A stretch of 64,000 nucleotides of DNA from COE1 sp910588595 (GCA_948957135.1 CARDBT010000002.1:1-64000); one strand, 5' to 3'; shown: positions 36,411-46,058, counted from the stretch's first letter. A program made the numbers and translations. The notes: a model not told the origin generated them from the sequence alone.

Positions 36411-37303
36411 TTGTAAACTCCTCTGTATCTCCAACATCCTGATGTTCTTGTATCGGATCTTCTGTCGGATCTTCTGACGAATCTTCCGTCGAATNNNNNN
36501 NNNNNNNNNNNNNNNNNNNNNNNNNNNNNNNNNNNNNNNNNNNNNNNNNNNNNNNNNNNNNNNNNNNNNNNNNNNNNNNNNNNNNNNNNNNNNNCTTTTG
36601 TCAGATCTTCCATTGTATCTTTTGTCGGATTTTCCATCGAATCTTTTGTCAGATCTTCCATTGTATCTTTTGTCGGATTTTCCATCGAATCTTTTGTTGG
36701 ATCTTCCATGTCCTCCGGCACATCCGTATAATTTTTTATCAGCTCGCCAAGCTCCACGGACGAGCAGAAGATGTTGATCGTGCTGTATATGTAGATCGGT
36801 GTATCGTCCTCGAGACTGCCGACCGCTCCCGGAAGCTCTATAATCTGATGCGTCTTGAGCATCGTCAGCGTGTCCTGCCACTCCTGCACTGTGAGCCTGC
36901 GCGCGAGCAGGTTGGTGCTCCTGCCGACCTCCCGGATCTCCTCGAGGCTTGTGACCGTGGCGTTCAGCCCCTCTCCCATGATCTTATCCCTGTAGATCAC
37001 CTTGAGTATGAGCAGGATCCGCGTGCCGGTCAGTGTCATCCTGTCCGTCGGCATCCCCTCACCCTTGATGCGGAATATGTGCTCATGCGGATCGTGCACC
37101 AGCTCGCAGTCGAGCACCGACAGATAATCCGCGATAAACTCTCTGTGGTTCGCACAGATGCGGTAGCGTGGATTGTCCCGCTGCACCAGCGTCACCGGAT
37201 CGCACTTTACCTGCAGGATACAGGTCTGCCGGAACAGATCCTGTATCGTTTTTTTGATCCCTGCCGCCTCGTTTGGAGACAGCTCCTGTATATATTCAAT
37301 CAT
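36367..37303 (-). CDS. JetB (DUF4194-type) accessory subunit with repeat-rich tail; sequence gap inside
   Basis: The N-terminal ~190 residues have the JetB/MksE pattern (RICANHREFIADYLSVLDCE, MTLTGTRILLILKVIYRDK, EEIREVGRSTNLLARRLTVQ), a winged-helix kleisin-binding subunit. A tail of 16-residue repeats follows (SMENPTKDTMEDLTKD), then the 100-N gap. Left of the gap one frame gives a matching acidic tail, STEDSSEDPTEDPIQEHQDV and on to a TAA at 36367. Another frame gives a basic tail ending at 36407, which I think is wrong. Continuity in the acidic frame needs a true gap that is a multiple of three. It lies between jetA and jetC and overlaps jetC by 44 bases. Confidence 0.78.
36495..36594. 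other. Assembly gap (100 N)
   Basis: Exactly 100 N, the usual placeholder for unknown length. It lies within the short tandem repeats of jetB, which probably stopped the assembler. Confidence 0.98.
36595..36712 (-). repeat. 48-base tandem repeat in jetB
   Basis: Two full 48-base units (36595-36642 and 36643-36690) and a partial third, each made of two similar 24-base halves. They encode a 16-residue acidic unit. The array continues into the gap; shorter related units lie at 36447-36494. Confidence 0.85.
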
Positions 37304-37352
37304 ATATCCTCCGTTAATCCTCCAGCCGCAGACAGCTCTTTAGCCGGATCAG

Positions 37353-38768
37353 CTACGCCTGCTCAATGTCGATGCGCAGGTCGGAAAACGTAAAACCAGC
37401 CTCGCTCTGCAGTTCCCCGCCGAGCGCTATGGTGCCCTGCTGTCCTCCTACAGACTCCTGCCACAAAAACATCATTTTCTCCAGATCCTCCACGGACTGC
37501 ACCGTGTCTTTCGTGGTCCGGAACACACCGTCCCTGACGTTCCTGTCGCGGAACGCCCTCAGCTGTCTCTTTGTGTACAGCGGTCTCGGCACAAAGTCCG
37601 TGATCAGTTCCCGGTCCGTCTCTCTCTGTTCCCCGACCGCCACCGGCTCAAAGCGCTGATCGGAAATGTCCCGCCTTCTGTACATACTGTCATCATTAAA
37701 CATTTTAAACGGCGCGGTGAGGCATATCCTGCCGCGCACCTCATCCAGTATGGCGTCCGGATCGCTGCTTCTGTCGATCATATGGATCAGCCGGATCACA
37801 CTGTCCTCACCCGACGCCCCCTCCTGGAAAATATACTGGATCCTGGCGAGTGCGCGCTTTGCAAAAACTGCCTTCTGCTCCACGAGCTTGTTGTATTTGC
37901 GCTCGATCAGATCAAACTCGCGCTCGATCCTGTACACGAGCTCCTCCGCCTCTTCATTGTACTGCGCAGCCCTCTGGGCGCGGATATACGCCGCCGAATC
38001 CGCCTCGCACTGGCTGAGTTTTATTTCGAGCGCTGATTTCTGCCTGTCACTGTCGTTGAGGATCTGGCTGATCAGCTCCTTCACGGATTCCTTATAGCGA
38101 TAGAAACTGTCCGTGGTCGTGAGTATGGCATATTTTTCGCTGTCGCTGTTGTTGATCTCGTTCACCAGCACCTGCTGTATCTCGATGAAATTTTTGCTCC
38201 TCGAGAGCTCGTCAAAATACGTGCGCATCCCGTTCTGCATGCTGGACAGCAGCAGCTCAAGATTTTTGGACGTGTGCAGCGCACTTTTTAAGATCTCGTT
38301 GTTCTTTTCCTGGTCGGACTGGTAGGTGAACAGTGCGCTGTAAACAGAGAGTATGCTCTCCCGCTCCCTGCTGTCGTCCTCGCTCTGCAGCTTCTTGAAA
38401 AGTTCCACGTAGAGCTGGCTGTACTCCGGGAAGGACAGGATATACGTGTTGAGCCGCTCATCGTAATCGCTCCTGATCCACCCCCAGGTGATCAGTGTAT
38501 TCAGGATCGCAGAGGGCGTTCCCGCTGTCTCAAACGCCGCATTTTCCCCCGCGCCCTGTGTCTCGTCGGCGTCCTCCATCCACTCGATCGAGAGCTTTCC
38601 GATCATCTCCCCGATGATCGCCTGCCCCTCCTCAATGGTGAGCCCAAGCGCCGTGCAGACTGCATTGTTCTCATCGTAGATCGCAGCCAGGAACACCATG
38701 TAGGCATCCATGTTCCTGGTGCGGAATAATTTATAGAAATCTTTTGGTATTCTCTTTTTTAACAGCAT
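37353..38768 (-). CDS. JetA-family (DUF5716-type) Wadjet subunit
   Basis: A 471-residue protein, soluble and helical, with the N-terminal winged-helix and helical-bundle character of a kleisin-like JetA/MksF subunit (KRIPKDFYKLFRTRNMDAYM near the start, long helical centre, and KMMFLWQESVGGQQGTIALG near the C-terminus). I use the ATG at 38768, since the upstream Lys/Arg/Glu-rich extension reads a purine-rich leader. It is first in the order jetA-jetB-jetC, 49 bases before jetB. The family has been placed in Wadjet type II/III-like systems; the exact type is not assigned here. Confidence 0.82.
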   Translation of the reverse strand: MLLKKRIPKDFYKLFRTRNMDAYMVFLAAIYDENNAVCTALGLTIEEGQAIIGEMIGKLSIEWMEDADETQGAGENAAFETAGTPSAILNTLITWGWIRSDYDERLNTYILSFPEYSQLYVELFKKLQSEDDSRERESILSVYSALFTYQSDQEKNNEILKSALHTSKNLELLLSSMQNGMRTYFDELSRSKNFIEIQQVLVNEINNSDSEKYAILTTTDSFYRYKESVKELISQILNDSDRQKSALEIKLSQCEADSAAYIRAQRAAQYNEEAEELVYRIEREFDLIERKYNKLVEQKAVFAKRALARIQYIFQEGASGEDSVIRLIHMIDRSSDPDAILDEVRGRICLTAPFKMFNDDSMYRRRDISDQRFEPVAVGEQRETDRELITDFVPRPLYTKRQLRAFRDRNVRDGVFRTTKDTVQSVEDLEKMMFLWQESVGGQQGTIALGGELQSEAGFTFSDLRIDIEQA

Positions 38769-38927
38769 TGTTCTCTCACTTTTTCTCTCTCTTTTTCTCT
38801 TGCTTTTTATCTCCCGCCGATCCATCGCCGAACCTGATCACAAATGTGCCATAATCATATCACAGTGCACCTGTTTTTTCAATGTCTATTCCGTTCCTGT
38901 CAAATCAGCCGGGGCGTGAACAGCTCC

Positions 38928-40412
38928 CTATTCCTGACGATCGAAAACCGCAGTATATCTGCCCCCCGGACTCCACTCGATCGCCAGCGGCTGGAGGTCA
39001 TACTCCGTGACCTGATACCCTTTGGGTGTCAGCGACACGGTAAATTCCGCCATACCGCCCTTGACGCAGCGCTTCTCCGGCTGGGCGCTGATGAAATTTC
39101 CGATGGAATAATAGACGAGCATCCGATGCCCGTTGTCAGCCGTCAGCATCTCATAGGGCTGAAGCACATGCGGGTGCGTGCCGACCACGACGTCCACGCC
39201 GCTCTCCAGAAACACCTTCGTCCACTCGCGCTGGAACGCGTCCGCCTCCTCCGCGTACTCCGTCCCCCAGTGGGCAAACACGATCACAAAATCCGCCTCG
39301 GACTTCGCCTGCGCGATGTCCGCCTCCGCCGCCGGAAACAGATGCACCATATTGGGATTCTCCTGCGGAACGCGGATCCCGTTCGTGCCATAAGTATAGT
39401 TGAACAGCGCGAAACTGACGCCGTTGATCCGAATCACCGTGTACGGCTGATATTCCGTCTCGTCCGCTGTCTGGATCCCAAGACACGCTACCTGGTTGTT
39501 GTCGAAAAAGCGCTTTGTGAAATCTACGCCCTCCGCACCTCTGTCGAGCGCATGGTTCGTCGCACAGGTAACGACGTCAAACCCCGCATCCACGATCGCC
39601 TGCCCCACGGCAGCCGGCGTGCCAAACCGCGGATAATCGCTGACCATCAAGGGATCGTCTGTCAGCGGTGTCTCCTGATTGATGATGGCGGCATCGCTCT
39701 CGTCAATCTTATCCTGCACATTCTCGAACATATAGTCAAACGACCCCTCGCACTGCAGACCATACCTGTAGATCGGCTCGTGCGCCAGGATATCTCCAAA
39801 CGCGACAAACGTGATCGTTGTATCTTCTTTCGTAAAACCCCACGAATCCCATTTCCAGCAGCTCATCTCGTCGTCCGGGGCTCGAAACCACAGACGTATA
39901 TCGGGCGCTTCCTTTCCGTTCGACGCGATGTCCGCAGCGTCCTTCCCGAGATGGGAGGACATCCATTTGGGACTGATCCTCCCGTCGTTGTATTCATACA
40001 CAAAAAGATGCTGCGACCATGTGTCCTCGTCCTCCTCGACCCAGAATGGCCTGTGCTCCCCGTAGCGTCCCTTTTTCCAGCACAGGAGCACCAGCTCGTC
40101 CGTGCTGTCGTTGTCGACATCGCAGGAGAGTACTTTCTGAACCCTCACCTCCTCCGGGGAAGTCCATATGACACGCGTGTCAGTTTTTGCGCTCTCATTT
40201 TCTATGCCGCAGCTCACCCGGACTGTTTTGTGACGCAGCTCAATTTCGTATCGTCCCGCCGCATCTGCAAAGACACTGTCCTCCCATATCACCCAGTCCG
40301 GTATCTGCGGGCAAAAGTACAGCCTCCACACGGCAGACACCAAAACGACGGCGCTGACTGTTGCCAGCGCCATGAAGATCCCTCTCCTGTTCCTCTGTTT
40401 ATTCCCACTCAT
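38928..40412 (-). CDS. CapA-family metallophosphatase-like protein, membrane anchored
   Basis: A 494-residue protein. One N-terminal transmembrane segment (FMALATVSAVVLVSAVW) places the rest outside the cell. Residues ~60-200 are a beta-rich segment with CDVDNDSTDELVLLCW, resembling an FG-GAP/calcium loop. The CapA domain follows: TITFVAFGDILAHEPIYRYG, INQETPLTD, TCATNHALDRGAEGVDFTKR, FAHWGTEY, VVGTHPHVLQPYEM. CapA proteins act in poly-gamma-glutamate or other surface polymer handling. The start at 40412 overlaps the preceding gene by 14 bases, suggesting coupling; no strong ribosome site is seen. Confidence 0.88.
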   Translation of the reverse strand: MSGNKQRNRRGIFMALATVSAVVLVSAVWRLYFCPQIPDWVIWEDSVFADAAGRYEIELRHKTVRVSCGIENESAKTDTRVIWTSPEEVRVQKVLSCDVDNDSTDELVLLCWKKGRYGEHRPFWVEEDEDTWSQHLFVYEYNDGRISPKWMSSHLGKDAADIASNGKEAPDIRLWFRAPDDEMSCWKWDSWGFTKEDTTITFVAFGDILAHEPIYRYGLQCEGSFDYMFENVQDKIDESDAAIINQETPLTDDPLMVSDYPRFGTPAAVGQAIVDAGFDVVTCATNHALDRGAEGVDFTKRFFDNNQVACLGIQTADETEYQPYTVIRINGVSFALFNYTYGTNGIRVPQENPNMVHLFPAAEADIAQAKSEADFVIVFAHWGTEYAEEADAFQREWTKVFLESGVDVVVGTHPHVLQPYEMLTADNGHRMLVYYSIGNFISAQPEKRCVKGGMAEFTVSLTPKGYQVTEYDLQPLAIEWSPGGRYTAVFDRQE

Positions 40413-42669
40413 ATCTGTATCGATAACTCTCCGTCCATTCCGGTTTCTGCACCGGCTTGTCATTGCTGCGGTTTCCGTCTTCGTCCGACTGGATCCCCAT
40501 CATCTGCCGCCACTTCGTGTCGGTCAGTCTGTCGCTCGACTGCCACGGGAACTGATAAAACGAGTAGACACTTCCTCTTGCCACCTTGATCTTCCCGTCG
40601 ACCTGCACCACCACATAGATCTCGGAAGGATTTCCCGTCGCCACCTCGAGCACAAGCCCCCTTTCGGGATCTGTCGCAATGTCAGCGACGATCGCCGCCG
40701 GATATTCAGGTGTGTCAAAATACTCGCCGCCGAACATATCCTTTGCCGCCTCGTACCAGAAATGCTCGATATTTCCGCCGTAACTGCGGATAAACTCGTA
40801 CTCCTCGTCCGTCAGCACCTCGTTCTGCAGTTCCTTGTTCGAGATCGCAAGCAGCTGCTCCGCGATCACGCACAGACGCGATAAGTTCTCCTCGTCCGAC
40901 GCAGACAGCATGCCGTACTTTTTGAGTCCCTCCGCTGTCTGTCGGGAGAGCGCTGCAAAGCGCTCATACACGAGCGGCTCCGGCTCGACATATCCCCTGT
41001 CGTCCGGCTCCTCCTCCAGACCGCCGCCCATCTCGGCGAGAACCTGTTTCGCATACAGGATCGTGTCATGCTTTAACTCCGCGTAGCTGCCCGCAAAGCA
41101 CTCAAGGTTTTTCTTCGTCCACTCTTCGTTCTGCATAAAAACAGGATATCCTTCGCCCTTCACCTCAAGCAGCGGACGGAGCGTGTTGAGCCAGCCTGCG
41201 TAGAGGCTGGCAGACCACAGCGTCGGATTCTCCTGCGCCAGCACTTCCCTGAGCTTGTGCATGTTCTCTGTATATCCCTCATAGTCCGTCGCGCCCTGCT
41301 CCTGCAGGATCGCAAGCGCCGCGTCGCTGCCAAGCGCTGCCGCCACATCCAGCGTGTCCGGAAGCATGCGCTTTTCGCCCGCGCTGTTCCTGCCTACGCT
41401 TTGATAGATCAGCCGCTGCATCACAGCCGCGTCGATCGTAAAGCGCTGTCCCATGAACCGGAATCCCGGGATCACATTGTCCTCGCCCTCCCAGATCGGG
41501 ATCGAGTTGATCTGCGGCACCGGAAGCTTCGCTGTCGCATCGTGAAACTGCAGAAAGCCATCCGCATTTCCCGCCAGCGCGTCCACCGCAAACGCTTCCC
41601 CGTACACCTCCTGCATGACTGGCACGTACTCGCACACGCCCAGATCGTCACTCGCCCCCGCAAAGAACGAAGTCACCGCGTAGACGGACTCCCACAGGCG
41701 ATACGCCTCCGCATCGTCGGTGAGCGCCTTCGTGATCAGGAGCGCGCTCCTGTCCATATCCTCCTCCTTCTGCGTGAAATGGATCCGCCCATACCACATC
41801 ATCGCCCTGAAATAGCGCTCGAGCTGCTCGTCGCCCTCGTAGTACCCGCGCGGGATATACTGCGAGTAATCCTCAAACTCCGCGGTGATCTGCGATTCCG
41901 CAATGCCCTCCGCAGCACGGATCCTGTCAAGCTCGTACGCCACACAATCAGCCACATCGCTGTTCACCGCAACACTGTCGTCGAGCAGCCTGGCACCGAC
42001 CGTGAAAAACGCCACATTGCGCTTTGCCGCACTCTCCCACTCACTGCCCCTGAGCTGCTCATACTGCGCGATACTGTCGTCCAGCATACGTCTGCCCAGC
42101 GCGGACACGCTGTCCGAGAGATAGCCTTTCTCAATATTTTTTAACAGATATGCAAAATACAAGTGGTACGTGTGCATCAGCGAATCGACCGTCACAAAAT
42201 TCGGGATCCTCACATATCGATTCATCTCATAGATCTCAAAAAACTCCGACCCGGCACTGCCGCACACGACAAATCCGTTTTCTGCAAGCTGACCTGCCAT
42301 CTCCTGGTCATTCTTCAGGACATAAAACTGCCACAGGTTCTCGACATTGCCAAGATCCGCGTCTATCGTATAGGGTGTCACATTGGGCGCCGCGATGACT
42401 GTATCTCCCTGAACAGCCGTCTGTATCAGCAGCGGACGGCTGCCGCCATAGAGGGCATTCTGCTGTTCGCCTGTCTCCGACGACGGCTCCATGCCCTGCT
42501 GCGTCTGCCCGGCTGATGGCGCCTCCGTGCCCGCAGCCTGCCCTGTCCCGCCAGGATCCGTCTCAGGTCCGTTCGTTTTCTGCACCGCACAGCCTCCCAG
42601 CATGCTGACGGACACAGCCAGTGCCACGATCTTTTTCAGGTAAAGCCCAACTTTTGTTTTCTTTTTCAT
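40399..42669 (-). CDS. DUF3160 lipoprotein
   Basis: A 756-residue secreted lipoprotein. The signal peptide KIVALAVSVSMLGGC ends in a lipobox with Cys as the modified residue. A low-complexity Gly/Thr/Gln-rich linker follows, then a long DUF3160 region (PNFVTVDSLMHTYHLYFAYL, FRFMGQRFTIDAAVMQRLIY, DTILYAKQVLAEMGGGLEEE). The family function is unknown. The ATG at 42669 is preferred as the signal peptide starts there. It is upstream of and overlaps the capA-like gene, so both probably work at the cell surface. Confidence 0.9.
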   Translation of the reverse strand: MKKKTKVGLYLKKIVALAVSVSMLGGCAVQKTNGPETDPGGTGQAAGTEAPSAGQTQQGMEPSSETGEQQNALYGGSRPLLIQTAVQGDTVIAAPNVTPYTIDADLGNVENLWQFYVLKNDQEMAGQLAENGFVVCGSAGSEFFEIYEMNRYVRIPNFVTVDSLMHTYHLYFAYLLKNIEKGYLSDSVSALGRRMLDDSIAQYEQLRGSEWESAAKRNVAFFTVGARLLDDSVAVNSDVADCVAYELDRIRAAEGIAESQITAEFEDYSQYIPRGYYEGDEQLERYFRAMMWYGRIHFTQKEEDMDRSALLITKALTDDAEAYRLWESVYAVTSFFAGASDDLGVCEYVPVMQEVYGEAFAVDALAGNADGFLQFHDATAKLPVPQINSIPIWEGEDNVIPGFRFMGQRFTIDAAVMQRLIYQSVGRNSAGEKRMLPDTLDVAAALGSDAALAILQEQGATDYEGYTENMHKLREVLAQENPTLWSASLYAGWLNTLRPLLEVKGEGYPVFMQNEEWTKKNLECFAGSYAELKHDTILYAKQVLAEMGGGLEEEPDDRGYVEPEPLVYERFAALSRQTAEGLKKYGMLSASDEENLSRLCVIAEQLLAISNKELQNEVLTDEEYEFIRSYGGNIEHFWYEAAKDMFGGEYFDTPEYPAAIVADIATDPERGLVLEVATGNPSEIYVVVQVDGKIKVARGSVYSFYQFPWQSSDRLTDTKWRQMMGIQSDEDGNRSNDKPVQKPEWTESYRYRYEWE

Positions 42670-42721
42670 AACTGCAAAACCCCCTTTTTTTATATATGTG
42701 ACCACAGCCTGTATATCAAGC

Positions 42722-44308
42722 TTACACAACCGCCTCCACGATCACTTTCTCTCCAAACACGATCTCCTTCACGCCAGTCTCTTTCTCTTTGTTAAAGTTA
42801 AAACTGAGCAGATACCCTTTCTCTTTGTGGTAATACTCCAGATATTCCGCAAGCTGTCTCTCGCCCCGCTCATTGTACTCTGCTCCGTGCCATATTTTCA
42901 GTTCGATGACAAACTGCTCGCCGAGATAGTCCACGATCACGTCCGTGCGCCTCGCATCCCTCGTCTGCGCCTCGATGTAGTAGTTTCCAGTCCCGTTGAT
43001 GATCGGTCTCAGGAACATCAGAAAGATTTTCCGCCCGTTGGCTTCGACGAACCTGTCATCGTTTGCGCCATAGATCTCTGCAAAATATTCCACAAATTTT
43101 TTCAGTGTCATATCCATATCAAGATGTCCGTCATGGATAAAATAGCTCCTGTCGCGCTGTGCCATATTTCCGATCACGCTCGACAGTTCCTCCTCCGAGA
43201 GAAAATAATTGTACAGCCGCGTCTCAAAAATACGGTTTGCGATCCGCACCTTTCCATCCCTGTCAGCCGCATAGCCAAACATGCACGCAAGATTGATCTC
43301 CTTCGTATCCGGGTTATACGAGAACTCACTTCCCTGAAACAGCATCGCGTGGAACATCTGCTTCATCGACGGATAGTCGTCGAGATGCCGGATCATGCTC
43401 TCAAACAGCGGCGTGTTGTCGGTCAGGATCCTCTTCACAGCCTTCTCGATCCCTGCTCTTGACCATGCCCCCTGCATCTCTTTGTCAGGAAGCTTCTCAT
43501 CGATATACTTGCATATCGACGAGACCAGCACGGGGTAGCCCGATGTATACCGGAATATCTCCTCCGCCACTTCCCGGACATCCATGCCCGTCTGGCAGTC
43601 CGCCTCATACTCCGCGAGCATGCCCGCGATCTCCTCCGCCGAAAAGCTCATCTCGATATCAAAATCAGCCGCTATGTTCCATGGGCTATTGTACTGGTGA
43701 TCCGTCTCGGAGCGCAGTTTCAGTTTCAGATTCTTGACATTGTATACGCCCGCCAGGATCACCGCGTGGAAGATCGGCATCTTATCGCGTTTCAGGTAAT
43801 ATCCCCTAAGCTGCGCCAGAAAGTCGATGAACACCTGATTGTTTGATGCGCTGTCCACCTCATCGATCATCAGTACGATCGGTCTGGAGCTGTTCTCACA
43901 CATACCGCTTAAACACTCAAAAAGCTCATCCAATCCGCCGCCAGCAGGATCACTCCCGAAATCCTGCAGCATCTTCCTCAGCTGCTCCCTGTCCTCCGCC
44001 TCAATCCGCCGGATCGCCATGGAAAGCTTCCTGACAAAAGCCTGTGAAAAGATTACTCCATCTGCGAAATTTCCCGTCTCAACCTCTTGAAAATCAAGCG
44101 CCAGAACAATGTACTCGTCCTTTAAATACTTTTCCAGCGCGTTTAACGTCGTCGTCTTCCCGTACTGCCGCCCTTTGTTGATGACAAAGTAACTGCCCTC
44201 GTCCACATAGTCCTCTTTGATCCGTCTCAACCGCGCATCGAGATCCACCATGTAATGTCTCTGCGGATTGCAGGAACCCGCCGTATTGAATCTGCGCCTC
44301 ATGTACAT
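42722..44308 (-). CDS. AAA-ATPase / PD-(D/E)XK protein, paralogue 1
   Basis: A 528-residue protein: an AAA ATPase with Walker A FVINKGRQYGKTTTLNALEK, Walker B IVLMIDEVDSASNNQVFIDF, and a C-terminal nuclease-like domain with VIVDYLGEQFVIELKIWHGA. Almost identical to the next gene (44400-45986), except for a block of about 70 residues between the Walker motifs (here starting around GNFADGVIFSQAFVRKLSMA). Function unknown. The start may be the ATG at 44308 or the one two codons on; GGAGG lies just before both. Confidence 0.88.
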   Translation of the reverse strand: MYMRRRFNTAGSCNPQRHYMVDLDARLRRIKEDYVDEGSYFVINKGRQYGKTTTLNALEKYLKDEYIVLALDFQEVETGNFADGVIFSQAFVRKLSMAIRRIEAEDREQLRKMLQDFGSDPAGGGLDELFECLSGMCENSSRPIVLMIDEVDSASNNQVFIDFLAQLRGYYLKRDKMPIFHAVILAGVYNVKNLKLKLRSETDHQYNSPWNIAADFDIEMSFSAEEIAGMLAEYEADCQTGMDVREVAEEIFRYTSGYPVLVSSICKYIDEKLPDKEMQGAWSRAGIEKAVKRILTDNTPLFESMIRHLDDYPSMKQMFHAMLFQGSEFSYNPDTKEINLACMFGYAADRDGKVRIANRIFETRLYNYFLSEEELSSVIGNMAQRDRSYFIHDGHLDMDMTLKKFVEYFAEIYGANDDRFVEANGRKIFLMFLRPIINGTGNYYIEAQTRDARRTDVIVDYLGEQFVIELKIWHGAEYNERGERQLAEYLEYYHKEKGYLLSFNFNKEKETGVKEIVFGEKVIVEAVV

Positions 44309-44399
44309 TTTCCTCCCTTTGAAATGATCGTCTCCTGGAATCTCCGTCGCACCTGCCATATCCATCTTCCGCCGTTCCCGTACATTTGTCCGCGCCAGA

Positions 44400-45986
44400 T
44401 TACACGACTGCCTCCACGATCACTTTCTCTCCAAACACGATCTCCTTCACGCCGGTCTCTTTCTCTTTGTTAAAATTAAAACTGAGCAGATACCCTTTCT
44501 CTTTGTGGTAATACTCCAGATATTCCGCAAGCTGTCTCTCGCCCCGCTCATTGTACTCTGCTCCGTGCCATATTTTCAGTTCGATGACAAACTGCTCGCC
44601 GAGATAGTCCACGATCACGTCCGTGCGCCTCGCATCCCTCGTCTGCGCCTCGATGTAGTAGTTTCCAGTCCCGTTGATGATCGGTCTCAGGAACATCAGA
44701 AAGATTTTCCGCCCGTTGGCTTCGACGAACCTGTCATCGTTTGCGCCATAGATCTCTGCAAAATATTCCACAAATTTTTTCAGTGTCATATCCATATCAA
44801 GATGTCCGTCATGGATAAAATAGCTCCTGTCGCGCTGTGCCATATTTCCGATCACGCTCGACAGTTCCTCCTCCGAGAGAAAATAATTGTACAGCCGCGT
44901 CTCAAAAATACGGTTTGCGATCCGCACCTTTCCATCCCTGTCAGCCGCATAGCCAAACATGCACGCAAGATTGATCTCCTTCGTATCCGGGTTATACGAG
45001 AACTCACTTCCCTGAAACAGCATCGCGTGGAACATCTGCTTCATCGACGGATAGTCGTCGAGATGCCGGATCATGCTCTCAAACAGCGGCGTGTTGTCGG
45101 TCAGGATCCTCTTCACAGCCTTCTCGATCCCTGCTCTTGACCATGCCCCCTGCATCTCTTTGTCAGGAAGCTTCTCATCGATATACTTGCATATCGACGA
45201 GACCAGCACGGGGTAGCCCGATGTATACCGGAATATCTCCTCCGCCACTTCCCGGACATCCATGCCCGTCTGGCAGTCCGCCTCATACTCCGCGAGCATG
45301 CCCGCGATCTCCTCCGCCGAAAAGCTCATCTCGATATCAAAGTCAGCCGCTATGTTCCACGGGCTATTGTACTGGTGATCCGTCTCGGAGCGCAGTTTCA
45401 GTTTCAGGTTCTTGACATTGTATACTCCCGCCAGGATCACCGCGTGGAAGATCGGCATCTTATCACGTTTCAGGTAATATCCCCTAAGCTGCGCCAGAAA
45501 GTCGACGAACACCTGATTGTTTGATGCGCTGTCCACCTCATCGATCATCAGTACGATCGGCTTTTGCGCGCACGCACACATTCTGCCCAGCCTGACAAAC
45601 AGATCCTTGAGGCTCCTATCCCCTTCTTTCCCCGCAAGCTCTGTCAACGGCTGCCAAAGATCATCGCCGCTGTCAAATCCCAGCACCGCAAGCGACTCGA
45701 GAACCATTCCCGCAAACGCCCCCACAAAGACTGCCGCGTCCGCGAAATCTTCCGTTCCGATTTCCTGAAAATCAAGCGATATGACAATGTACTCGTCCTT
45801 TAAATACTTTTCCAGCGCATTTAACGTCGTCGTCTTCCCGTACTGCCGCCCTTTGTTGATGACAAAGTAACTGCCCTCGTCCACATAGTCCTCTTTGATC
45901 CGCCTCAACCGCGCATCGAGATCCACCATGTAATGCCTCTGCGGATTGCAGGAACCCGCCGTATTGAACCTGCGCCTCATGTACAT
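44400..45986 (-). CDS. AAA-ATPase / PD-(D/E)XK protein, paralogue 2
   Basis: 528 residues, the same length as paralogue 1, and nearly identical over the first ~70 and last ~390 residues. The central block differs (here EDFADAAVFVGAFAGMVLES). Both keep Walker A GRQYGKTTT, Walker B LMIDEVDSAS and the nuclease-like IELKIW. It lies 92 bases upstream of paralogue 1 on the same strand. A 60-base palindromic element (45999-46058) touches its ribosome site. The pair comes from a tandem duplication of about 1.6 kb. Confidence 0.88.
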   Translation of the reverse strand: MYMRRRFNTAGSCNPQRHYMVDLDARLRRIKEDYVDEGSYFVINKGRQYGKTTTLNALEKYLKDEYIVISLDFQEIGTEDFADAAVFVGAFAGMVLESLAVLGFDSGDDLWQPLTELAGKEGDRSLKDLFVRLGRMCACAQKPIVLMIDEVDSASNNQVFVDFLAQLRGYYLKRDKMPIFHAVILAGVYNVKNLKLKLRSETDHQYNSPWNIAADFDIEMSFSAEEIAGMLAEYEADCQTGMDVREVAEEIFRYTSGYPVLVSSICKYIDEKLPDKEMQGAWSRAGIEKAVKRILTDNTPLFESMIRHLDDYPSMKQMFHAMLFQGSEFSYNPDTKEINLACMFGYAADRDGKVRIANRIFETRLYNYFLSEEELSSVIGNMAQRDRSYFIHDGHLDMDMTLKKFVEYFAEIYGANDDRFVEANGRKIFLMFLRPIINGTGNYYIEAQTRDARRTDVIVDYLGEQFVIELKIWHGAEYNERGERQLAEYLEYYHKEKGYLLSFNFNKEKETGVKEIVFGEKVIVEAVV

Positions 45987-45998
45987 TTTCCTCCCTTG

Positions 45999-46058
45999 GG
46001 AACTGTTAATAAATTACTTGTGGCAAGCAATTGTCATGAGTAATTTATTTACAGTTCC
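45999..46058. mobile_element. 60-base palindromic MITE-like element
   Basis: GGAACTGTTAATAAATTACT and its inverted partner differ at one of 20 positions and flank a 20-base centre. The ends resemble those of the element at 56740-56913 (AGGAACTGTA). It abuts the GGGAGG ribosome site of the gene at 45986. Confidence 0.65.

Larger units (their letters stand above)
42722..46003. repeat. 1.6-kb tandem duplication with a divergent core
   Basis: Positions in the second copy equal those in the first plus 1678 throughout. Identity is very high in 42722-43880 versus 44400-45558 and again after 44109 versus 45787, and is low in 43881-44108 versus 45559-45786. Confidence 0.9.

Noticed and set aside
36595..36712. 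Possible CRISPR array from regular repeats
   Set aside because: The 48-base units are contiguous with no unique spacers and encode a protein repeat in jetB.
36411..36881. Extension of jetC upstream through the gap
   Set aside because: It reads the jetB repeat in the wrong frame and crosses 100 N; the GTG at 36410 has a ribosome site.
38844..40589. A 581-codon plus-strand open frame
   Set aside because: Antisense to the CapA-family gene, which has clear motifs; no protein character of its own.
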